Shown in pieces: positions 41,715-48,362 of a stretch of DNA of 64,000 nucleotides. The position numbers were made by a program, and so were the translations under genes. This DNA comes from an uncultured Oscillospiraceae bacterium (GTDB taxonomy: Bacteria > Bacillota > Clostridia > Oscillospirales > Oscillospiraceae). The notes under the pieces were generated by a model that saw nothing but the letters and a program-made list of their open reading frames with translations, was not told where the DNA came from and did not search any database. How positions within the stretch are numbered: position 1 is the first letter of the stretch; the number at the start of each line of letters is the position of its first letter. The DNA lies in NCBI GenBank assembly GCA_910587645.1, contig CAJUNA010000024.1:1-64000 (forward strand). Reading direction: 5' to 3'.

Positions 41715-42293
41715 ATGTACAAATTTTTCGCCTATATCTCCAGAATGAAATATATTACCCGATGGTCTCTGATGCGCAACAGCGTATCGGAAAACACCCA
41801 GGAACACAGCCACATGGTTGCTGTGTTGTCCCACGCCTTGGGGGTAATCGGGAGAGACGTCTTTGGGAAAAATTACAGCCCGGACGCCTGCGCTGCGGCG
41901 GCGCTGTTCCACGATGCGTCCGAAATCTTTACCGGGGACCTGCCTACACCGATCAAATACTACTCCCCCGCCATCCGGGACGCCTACCACCAGGTGGAAG
42001 CGGAAGCAACGGAAAAGCTCCTCTCCCTGCTGCCGGAAGAACTGAGAGGGGCGTATGCCCCCGTGCTTCAGGAAACCGATCCCGAAATCCGCCGTATCGT
42101 CAAGGCCGCCGACAAGCTCTCCGCCTATATCAAATGCCTGGAGGAACTGGAAGCCGGGAACAATGAGTTCGGCGATGCCGCCGGGGAAACCCTGGCGGCC
42201 CTGCGCGGCATGCATATGGAAGAGGTCTCCTGGTTCTTAGACCATTTCGCGGAGGCCTTCGGCTTGACATTGGACGGCCTGCAAAGGGGCTGA
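41715..42293 (+). CDS. YfbR-like HD-domain 5'-deoxynucleotidase
   Basis: The 192-aa HD phosphohydrolase matches the YfbR family: RWSLMRNSVSENTQEHSHMV (first metal His), LFHDASEIFTGDLPTPIKY (His-Asp pair plus the substrate loop) and VKAADKLSAYIKCLEELEAGN (second Asp). YfbR removes the phosphate from deoxynucleoside 5'-monophosphates. The ATG at 41715 follows AAAGGA at a 10-base spacing; in-frame codons reach upstream to 41616 but cross the islet boundary. Confidence 0.9.
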   Translation: MYKFFAYISRMKYITRWSLMRNSVSENTQEHSHMVAVLSHALGVIGRDVFGKNYSPDACAAAALFHDASEIFTGDLPTPIKYYSPAIRDAYHQVEAEATEKLLSLLPEELRGAYAPVLQETDPEIRRIVKAADKLSAYIKCLEELEAGNNEFGDAAGETLAALRGMHMEEVSWFLDHFAEAFGLTLDGLQRG

Positions 42294-42348
42294 CGGCCGC
42301 TTTTGCGGAAAATGTTGGGGAAAAACCACCCCGTTTTGTAAAAAACTC

Positions 42349-42377
42349 TTGCATCTGCGGCGGGATGGTGGTATAAT
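42349..42377 (+). promoter_or_regulatory. promoter of the rimP-nusA-infB operon
   Basis: TTGCAT (42349-42354), a 17-bp spacer and TATAAT (42372-42377). Confidence 0.8.
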
Positions 42378-42400
42378 GCCCTTGTAAGTATGGGTAAACC

Positions 42401-42431
42401 AGAGTGGACTTTTGGGTCCGCTCTTTTTCTT
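42401..42431 (+). terminator. attenuator-like terminator in the rimP leader
   Basis: AGAGTGGAC (42401-42409) pairs with GTCCGCTCT (42416-42424), followed by TTTTTCTT. It lies about 20 nt after the expected start site and 80 nt before rimP, so transcripts must pass it to express the operon. Confidence 0.75.
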
Positions 42432-42510
42432 GACCTAATTCATTTGAGCAGAATTTTCCAGGTTTCCACGCCTTTCCCGCGGGGAACCGGACGAAATGCG
42501 AGGATTCGAT

Positions 42511-42966
42511 ATGGCAAAAATCACCGAACTTGTGGCAGACATGGCCCGCCCTGTGGCTGAGGACGCCGGGTGCGAGCTGTGGGACGTGGAGTACGTCCGG
42601 GAAGCGGGAACCTGGTATCTGCGGATCTATATTGATAGGGACGGCGGCGTGGATATCCTGGACTGCGAAACCGTTAGCCGGAAAATCAGCGATTTGCTGG
42701 ACGAGGCCGACCCTATCGAGGGGAGCTACACGTTGGAGGTGTCCTCCGCCGGGGCGGAACGCCCCTTGAAGCGGCCCAGCGATTTTGAACGCTTTATGGG
42801 CAGCCCGGTGGCCGTGAAGCTCTATAAGGCGCAGAACGGGCGGAAAGAGTTCGCTGGCGTGCTGGCCGGATACAAGGATGGGGATATTACGATTACTGTG
42901 GGAGATGCCGCCATGACCTTCCCCAAGGCGGAGGTGGCTCTGTGCCGCCTGCGGATCGAGTTCTAA
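42511..42966 (+). CDS. rimP: ribosome maturation factor RimP
   Basis: The 151-aa protein is full length: N-terminal alpha-beta domain with GCELWDVEYVREAGTWYLRI and IDRDGGVDILDCE, then the SH3-like C-terminal domain after LEVSSAGAERPL. RimP assists 30S subunit assembly. The ATG at 42511 follows GAGGA; the ATG at 42496 lacks a site. It is first in the classic rimP-nusA-ylxR-ylxQ-infB order. Confidence 0.95.
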   Translation: MAKITELVADMARPVAEDAGCELWDVEYVREAGTWYLRIYIDRDGGVDILDCETVSRKISDLLDEADPIEGSYTLEVSSAGAERPLKRPSDFERFMGSPVAVKLYKAQNGRKEFAGVLAGYKDGDITITVGDAAMTFPKAEVALCRLRIEF

Positions 42967-43018
42967 AAGGAAAAGCTGGAACCAACCTCTTTTTTGTAAA
43001 TATAATAGGAGTAAGAAC

Positions 43019-44086
43019 ATGAAATGTGATGAAATTTTTACGGCGCTGGAACTGCTGGAAAAAGAACGGGGGATTTCTCCTACCTTCATGATGGATAAGA
43101 TCATCCAGGCCTTGACCACCGCCTACAAGAAGGATCACGAGGGCGTGGAAAACGTGATCGTGGATGTGGACGAGGTCAAAAAAGACCTGAAAATGTACGT
43201 CCAGAAGGAGATCGTGGCGGACGAGGAACTGGAAAATCCCGGCACCCAGATGAGCGCCAGCGAGGCGAGGGCAAAGTATGGACGGGTAGATGTTGGCGGG
43301 GTGGTGAACATCCCGGTGGACAACGTGGAGTTTGGCCGCATCGCCGCCGGCAACGGCAAGCAGGTGATTATCCAGGGCCTCCGGGAGGCGGAGCGGGGCA
43401 TGGTTTATGACGAATTCAACTCCAAGCAGCATGAGATCCTCACCGGCGTGGTCAGCCGCATCGACCCCCGGACGGGGAATGTCTCCCTCCGCATTGGCAC
43501 GGGGGCGGAGTCCACGGAAGCCATGCTGGCCGCCAGCGAGCAGATCCGGACGGAGCAGTTGGAGGAGGATCAGCATGTCAAGGTCTATGTGGTGGAGGTC
43601 CGCCGCAGCACCAGAGGGCCGCAGGTACTGATTTCCCGCACCCATCCGGGGTTGGTCAAGCGGCTGTTCGAGCTGGAGGTGCCGGAAATCTTCGATGGCA
43701 TTGTGGAGGTCAAATCCATCGCCCGGGAAGCCGGGAGCCGTACGAAAATGGCGGTTTGGAGCGCGGATGAAGCGATTGACCCCATCGGCGCCTGTGTCGG
43801 CCCCGCGGGGCAGCGGGTTGGCAACATCGTCAACGAGCTGCGGGGAGAAAAAATCGACATCATCAAGTACAGCGAGGACCCGGCGGAGTTTATCGCCGCT
43901 TCCCTCGCCCCCGCCGATGTGGTGGAGGTGCAGCTTTCTGACGAAGGGAAGCTGTGCAGGGTGATCGTACCGGATGACCAGCTTTCTCTTGCCATCGGCA
44001 AGGAGGGCCAGAACGCACGGCTGGCCGCGCGGCTGACTGGGTATAAAATTGACATCAAGCCCGCTTCCTACAAAGACGAGGAGTAA
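43019..44086 (+). CDS. nusA: transcription termination/antitermination factor NusA
   Basis: The 355-aa protein has the Firmicutes NusA layout: RNA polymerase-binding N-terminal domain (1-125), S1 domain (about 135-200), and two KH domains (about 205-350) with ACVGPAGQRVGNIVNELRGEKIDI and LAIGKEGQNARLAARLTGYKIDI. The acidic repeats of proteobacterial NusA are absent, as usual. It modulates pausing and intrinsic termination, so it may act on the attenuator at the head of its own operon. The ATG follows ATAGGAG. Confidence 0.97.
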   Translation: MKCDEIFTALELLEKERGISPTFMMDKIIQALTTAYKKDHEGVENVIVDVDEVKKDLKMYVQKEIVADEELENPGTQMSASEARAKYGRVDVGGVVNIPVDNVEFGRIAAGNGKQVIIQGLREAERGMVYDEFNSKQHEILTGVVSRIDPRTGNVSLRIGTGAESTEAMLAASEQIRTEQLEEDQHVKVYVVEVRRSTRGPQVLISRTHPGLVKRLFELEVPEIFDGIVEVKSIAREAGSRTKMAVWSADEAIDPIGACVGPAGQRVGNIVNELRGEKIDIIKYSEDPAEFIAASLAPADVVEVQLSDEGKLCRVIVPDDQLSLAIGKEGQNARLAARLTGYKIDIKPASYKDEE

Positions 44087-44184
44087 TCCCCCTCAGCCCC
44101 CGTGTCAGTATCCGCGCCGGGAGTACCCAAAGCAAAGGGGCCTGGGGGCGAGAAGCCCCTAGGCTGAAGGGCAGATAAATGTAT

Positions 44185-44206
44185 CTTTCGCGCCAAGGGC
44201 GCGAAG
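44185..44206 (+). other. hairpin just upstream of ylxR
   Basis: TCGCGCC pairs with GGGCGCGA and ends directly before the ylxR ribosome binding site. It may influence initiation. Confidence 0.4.
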
Positions 44207-44217
44207 AGGAGACAAAC

Positions 44218-44496
44218 ATGCAGAAACCAAGAAAAATCCCCCAAAGGCAGTGCCTGGGCTGCCGGGAGATGAAGAATAAAAAAGATTTGATTCGCGTAGT
44301 CCGCTCCCCCGAGGGGGAAATTTCCCTGGACTTCAAGGGGAAAAAGCCGGGGCGGGGCGCCTACGTCTGTCCCGATGCGGCCTGCCTTGCCAAGGCGAAA
44401 AAAAGCCGCTCCCTGGAACGGGCTTTTAAAACGGCGGTGCCGCTGGAGGTCTATGACCTCCTGACGGAGCAGATGAGGGACGAAAACAATGGATAA
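44218..44496 (+). CDS. ylxR: YlxR (DUF448) RNA-binding protein
   Basis: The 92-aa protein has the YlxR core QCLGCREMKNKKDLIRVVR, then GKKPGRGAYVCPDAACLAKAKK. YlxR proteins carry a conserved basic patch and are reported to influence gene expression and RNase P. The ATG at 44218 follows GAGGAGAC. Its end overlaps ylxQ by 8 bp. Confidence 0.93.
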   Translation: MQKPRKIPQRQCLGCREMKNKKDLIRVVRSPEGEISLDFKGKKPGRGAYVCPDAACLAKAKKSRSLERAFKTAVPLEVYDLLTEQMRDENNG

Positions 44497-44944
44497 CGCC
44501 CTGGGTATGATTGGCTTGGCCCTGCGGGCCGGTAAACTGGAAGTAGGCGAAGACCCCGCCGGCGATGCCTGCCGGGATAAACGCTGCCGCCTGCTGCTGC
44601 TTGCCGCAGATGCCGCCGAAGGCTCCCAGCGGAAAGCGATGCACTTCGCGGAAGAGGGCCACTGCATCCTGTTGGAAATCCCCTACGCAAAAGCGGAATT
44701 GGGCGGCGCGCTGGGAAGAAGCGCCTGCGCTATGGCGGCGGTCACCGATCTGGGCTTGGCCCAGGCTATCGTGGAAAAATTGGCTCCATCAGCCCCGGAG
44801 AAATACGGAGAAATCGCGGAGCGCCTGCGCTTGAAGGCCCAGCGGGCCGCGCAGAGACGGGAAAAAACCGCTCTGGAGCGCCGGCAGAACGGCGGGAAAC
44901 GCCCATCCGCTTCACATAAAAAGAAGCCTTTTAGGAAGAAATAA
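44489..44944 (+). CDS. ylxQ: YlxQ, L7Ae-like ribosomal protein
   Basis: The 151-aa protein has an L7Ae/L30e/Gadd45-type RNA-binding domain (about 1-95: LGMIGLALRAGKLEVGED, LLLLAADAAEGSQRK, LGGALGRSACAMAAVTD) and a Lys/Arg-rich C-terminal tail of about 50 residues, longer than in B. subtilis YlxQ. Family members bind kink-turn RNA. It is translationally coupled to ylxR. Confidence 0.9.
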   Translation: MDNALGMIGLALRAGKLEVGEDPAGDACRDKRCRLLLLAADAAEGSQRKAMHFAEEGHCILLEIPYAKAELGGALGRSACAMAAVTDLGLAQAIVEKLAPSAPEKYGEIAERLRLKAQRAAQRREKTALERRQNGGKRPSASHKKKPFRKK

Positions 44945-44952
44945 GCAATCCC

Positions 44953-45014
44953 ACCATAACGCACGTCTGGGGACTTCACGCCCCCGGCGCAGGTCCCCGG
45001 ACGTGTGTTATGGT
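44953..45014 (+). other. 22-bp stem between ylxQ and infB
   Basis: ACCATAACGCACGTCTGGGGAC (arm 44953-44974, described here by its ends ACCATAAC and GGGGAC) pairs with 44993-45014 with only a few wobble or mismatched positions; the loop is 18 nt. There is no T tract. An mRNA processing or stabilising structure is possible. Confidence 0.7.
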
Positions 45015-45049
45015 GTACAAACCGGAATCACACAGTGGAGGTGGCCTGA

Positions 45050-47458
45050 TTGGGTATTGTGAATAAGTATAAAGTGAACGATCTGGCAAAGGACTTTGGG
45101 ATGCAGACGAAGCAGATCATTGAAATTCTGGCAAAGTTTTTCCCGACGCCAAAAAAGTCCGGCCAAAATCTGGAGGACGATGAGCTGAACATCGTGTTCG
45201 AATATCTCACCCAGAATAACCAGGTGAAGGATATTCAATCCATCTATGCCGACATGGCGGCGGAAAAGCCCGCCCCCGGCAAGGATGCCCCTCCGCAGGA
45301 TCCCAAGCCTGCTGGGAAGCCCCAGCCCGCACCCGCCAAAGGCGCGCAGCCCCGCCCCCAGCAGAAGCCCCCGCAGCAAAAGCCGCAGCAGGCCCAGCCC
45401 GTGCTCCAGCAGAAGCCTGCGCAGCCCGCCGCCGAGCCCCAGCAGCCCGGCCGGGTGCCCAAAACCAAGGTGGTGGATACCCGTAAGGCCACCAACGTGA
45501 ATTTGGATAAATATGACGAGAAGCTACAGGATATGGCGGAGCGCAGCGACCGTTCCGGCAGCGGACGCCGGGACCGGGATCAGGGCAGCAAGGAAAAATT
45601 CCGCAACGCCGGCGGCAAAAAGCGGGGCCAGCCTACCTTCTCCAACAAGCGTAAGCAGGAGGAAGCGGAGAAAATGCGCCGCCTCCAGTTGGAGATTGCT
45701 AAAAAGACGCCGCTGACGGTGAAAATCCCTGACGAGATTTCTGTGGGCGAGCTGGCCAGCCGGATGAAGAAAACCGGCGCGGAAGTGGTCAAGAGCCTGA
45801 TGAAAAACGGCGTGATGGCTTCCCTCAGCCAGATCATTGACTTCGACACCGCCGCCATTACCGCCGAGGAAATGGGCTGCCGGGTGGAAAAAGAAGTTGT
45901 GGTCACTATCGAGGAGAAGCTCATTGACACCGCCGAGGACCGGCCTGAGGATCTGGCCCCCCGCGCGCCTGTGGTAGTGGTTATGGGTCACGTTGACCAT
46001 GGCAAGACCTCTCTGCTGGACTATATCCGCTCCGCCAGCGTAGCGAAAGGCGAGGCCGGTGGCATTACCCAGCACATCGGCGCCTATCAGACCCAGATCA
46101 ACGGCAAGCCCATCACCTTCCTGGATACCCCGGGTCACGAGGCCTTTACCTCCATGCGCGCCCGGGGCGCCATGGTGACGGATATTGCCATCCTGGTGGT
46201 TGCCGCAGAGGACGGCATTATGCCCCAGACCGTGGAGTCTATCAACCACGCCAAGGCGGCGAATATCCCCATTATTGTCGCCATCAATAAGATGGATAAG
46301 CCGGAAGCCAATCCCGAGCGCATCAAGCAGCAGCTCACGGAATATGAGCTGGTGGCCGAGGACTGGGGCGGCGAGACCATCATCTGCCCCATCTCCGCCA
46401 AAACCGGCATGGGCATTGACAACCTGCTGGAAATGGTGACCCTTACCGCCGAGGTAGCGGAACTGAAGGCCAACCCCAACCGCGCCGCCCAGGGCACCGT
46501 GGTGGAAGCCCGGCTGGACAAGGGCCGAGGCCCTGTAGCGACCCTTCTGGTGCAGAACGGTACCCTGCGCTCCGGCGATATTATCATCGCCGGCACCGCC
46601 GTGGGCCGTGTCCGGGCCATGCTGGACGACAAGGGCAACCGGATCAATGAGGCAGGCCCCTCCGTGCCTGTGGAGATCACAGGCCTGGGCGAGGTTCCCG
46701 GCGCGGGCAGCCCCTTTAACGCCGTGGCCGATGAGCGCCTGGCCCGGGAACTGGTGGAACAGCGCAAGGCTGAGGAGCGGGCCAAAGCCGCCGCCCCAGT
46801 ACAGAAGGTCAGCCTGGAGGATCTGTTCAGCCAGATTCAGGCCGGTGAAGTTAAGGATTTGAACATCATTGTTAAGGCCGATGTCCAAGGCTCCGCCGAG
46901 GCGGTAAAAGCCAGCCTGGAAAAGCTCTCCAACGAGGAAGTCCGGGTTCGGGTCATCCACTCCGGCGTGGGCGCCATCAGCGAGAGCGATGTTATGCTGG
47001 CTTCCACATCCAAGGCCATTATCGTAGGCTTCAACGTCCGTCCCGACGCGTCTGCCCGGGACAACGCCGCCCGCAGCAACGTGGATATGCGGATGTACCG
47101 GGTGATTTACGATGCCATCAACGAGGTGGAAGCGGCTATGAAGGGAATGCTGGCCCCCAAGTTCCGGGAAGCCCTTATCGGCCACGCGGAAATCCGCCAG
47201 ACCTACAAAGTGTCCGGCGTGGGCACCATCGCCGGCTGCTACGTCCAGGACGGCAAGATCCAGCGTTCCTGCCAGGTGCGCATTGTCCGGGACGGCATCG
47301 TAATCCACGAGGGCGTACTGGCGTCCTTGCAGCGGTTCAAGGACGCGGTGAAGGAAGTGGCGTCCGGCTACGAGTGCGGTATGTCCATCGAGAAGTTCAA
47401 CGACATCAAGGAAGGCGACATCATCGAGTGCTTTGTTATGGAGCAGATCGAAGCCTGA
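45050..47458 (+). CDS. infB: translation initiation factor IF-2
   Basis: The 802-aa protein has an N-terminal IF2-N domain (VNDLAKDFGMQTKQIIEILAKF), a long Pro/Gln/Lys-rich linker (about 65-210), a second IF2-N-like domain, and the GTPase core: G1 GHVDHGKTS at 313, G3 DTPGHEAF, G4 NKMD. Domains II-IV follow to the end. IF-2 brings fMet-tRNA to the 30S subunit. The start is TTG at 45050, 7 bp after GGAGGT. rbfA, the usual next gene, is not here. Confidence 0.97.
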   Translation: MGIVNKYKVNDLAKDFGMQTKQIIEILAKFFPTPKKSGQNLEDDELNIVFEYLTQNNQVKDIQSIYADMAAEKPAPGKDAPPQDPKPAGKPQPAPAKGAQPRPQQKPPQQKPQQAQPVLQQKPAQPAAEPQQPGRVPKTKVVDTRKATNVNLDKYDEKLQDMAERSDRSGSGRRDRDQGSKEKFRNAGGKKRGQPTFSNKRKQEEAEKMRRLQLEIAKKTPLTVKIPDEISVGELASRMKKTGAEVVKSLMKNGVMASLSQIIDFDTAAITAEEMGCRVEKEVVVTIEEKLIDTAEDRPEDLAPRAPVVVVMGHVDHGKTSLLDYIRSASVAKGEAGGITQHIGAYQTQINGKPITFLDTPGHEAFTSMRARGAMVTDIAILVVAAEDGIMPQTVESINHAKAANIPIIVAINKMDKPEANPERIKQQLTEYELVAEDWGGETIICPISAKTGMGIDNLLEMVTLTAEVAELKANPNRAAQGTVVEARLDKGRGPVATLLVQNGTLRSGDIIIAGTAVGRVRAMLDDKGNRINEAGPSVPVEITGLGEVPGAGSPFNAVADERLARELVEQRKAEERAKAAAPVQKVSLEDLFSQIQAGEVKDLNIIVKADVQGSAEAVKASLEKLSNEEVRVRVIHSGVGAISESDVMLASTSKAIIVGFNVRPDASARDNAARSNVDMRMYRVIYDAINEVEAAMKGMLAPKFREALIGHAEIRQTYKVSGVGTIAGCYVQDGKIQRSCQVRIVRDGIVIHEGVLASLQRFKDAVKEVASGYECGMSIEKFNDIKEGDIIECFVMEQIEA

Positions 47459-47476
47459 TAGGACACTATCTTGCGT

Positions 47477-47515
47477 ATTGCGGGCCTGACCGGTGGTCAG
47501 GCCCGCAATTTTTTT
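47477..47515 (+). terminator. terminator of the rimP-infB operon
   Basis: ATTGCGGGCCTGAC (47477-47490) pairs perfectly with GTCAGGCCCGCAAT (47496-47509), followed by a T7 tract. Confidence 0.95.
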
Positions 47516-47526
47516 GCCAAAAGGCC

Positions 47527-47587
47527 TTGACAAATACCCCGCAGGGGTATATAGTAAGCCTATGGGCAAAATACCCCTAGGAGGTAT
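47527..47587 (+). promoter_or_regulatory. copper operon promoter with two CsoR-type operators
   Basis: TTGACA (47527-47532), a 17-bp spacer and TATAGT (47550-47555). The spacer is the 17-bp dyad ATACCCCGCAGGGGTAT (47534-47550); a second copy, ATACCCCTAGGAGGTAT (47571-47587), includes the csoR ribosome binding site. Both match the pseudo-palindromic TACCCC/GGGGTA pattern known for CsoR. Confidence 0.85.
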
Positions 47588-47591
47588 CTGT

Positions 47592-47891
47592 ATGGACAAC
47601 TGCTGTCAGTGCCAGAAGAAGCGGGAGCGGAGCGAGGAGGAAATGAAGAAGCTCTGCAACCGCCTGTGCCGCATTGAGGGGCAAGTGCGCGGCTTGCGGG
47701 AGATGCTGCAAAAGGATGTATACTGTACAGACATATTGATTCAGGTTTCGGCGGTAAACGCGGCCCTGAACAGTTTCAGCAAAGAACTGCTCAGCGAACA
47801 TTTGCGGACCTGCGTAGCGGACGGCATCCGGCGGGGGGACGATGGGGTGATCGAGGAGTTGGTCGGTGTCCTGCAAAAGCTAATGAAATAG
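47592..47891 (+). CDS. csoR: copper-sensing transcriptional repressor CsoR
   Basis: The 99-aa all-helical protein of the CsoR/RcnR (DUF156) family has the Cu(I)-binding set Cys45, His70 and Cys74 (DVYCTDIL and HLRTC), in the C-H-C arrangement typical of CsoR. Additional cysteines occur at the N terminus (Cys4, Cys5, Cys7). Cu(I) binding releases the repressor from DNA. The ATG at 47592 follows AGGAGG inside the second operator, so repressor binding could also affect its own expression. copA is in the same operon. Confidence 0.93.
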   Translation: MDNCCQCQKKRERSEEEMKKLCNRLCRIEGQVRGLREMLQKDVYCTDILIQVSAVNAALNSFSKELLSEHLRTCVADGIRRGDDGVIEELVGVLQKLMK

Positions 47892-47901
47892 GAGGGACGA
47901 T

Positions 47902-48345
47902 ATGGTAATTGCAATCTTTGGAGAGAGCTGTACCGGAAAGAGCACCTTGGCGGATTTGCTCAAAGACCGCCTGGGGGCGGAGGTTTTTACCGGCAAGGAT
48001 TATCTGCGGCTGGCAAAGGATGAAACGTCGGCAAAAAAACTTTTTCAGGCAAAACTTGCCGAGGCTATGTTGGGCAGCGATATTGTTTACGTCATCTCGG
48101 AGCGGGAACACCTGGCCCTTGTCCCGGAGGGGGCAGTACGGATCCTGACGACGGCGGAACTGCCAGCTATCAAGGAACGCTTCGCGGCACGGATGCGCGG
48201 CAACCTCCCGGCTCCAGTGGCGGCAATGCTGGAACGAAAGCACGGGTGCTTCGATGCGGAACGCTGTGACCTGCGGGTGTGTTCCGGAGCGGCCACACCG
48301 GAAGAAGTATGCGGGCAAATCCTGCATATACTGCAATCAAGTTGA
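47902..48345 (+). CDS. small P-loop nucleotide-binding protein in the copper operon
   Basis: The 147-aa protein starts MVIAIFGESCTGKST, a Walker A motif at residues 7-14, and resembles small nucleotide or adenylylsulfate kinases in overall length, but lacks a clear LID or substrate motif that would name the substrate. It carries several cysteines (including the CDLRVC pair). It lies between csoR (10 bp upstream) and copA (17 bp downstream), so it should be copper induced. Function unknown. Confidence 0.75.
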   Translation: MVIAIFGESCTGKSTLADLLKDRLGAEVFTGKDYLRLAKDETSAKKLFQAKLAEAMLGSDIVYVISEREHLALVPEGAVRILTTAELPAIKERFAARMRGNLPAPVAAMLERKHGCFDAERCDLRVCSGAATPEEVCGQILHILQSS

Positions 48346-48362
48346 ACAATCAGGAGGTTCCT

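Noticed and set aside
45524..47599. 691-codon open frame on the minus strand
   Set aside because: It is the antisense shadow of infB; composition is unnatural and no motif is present.
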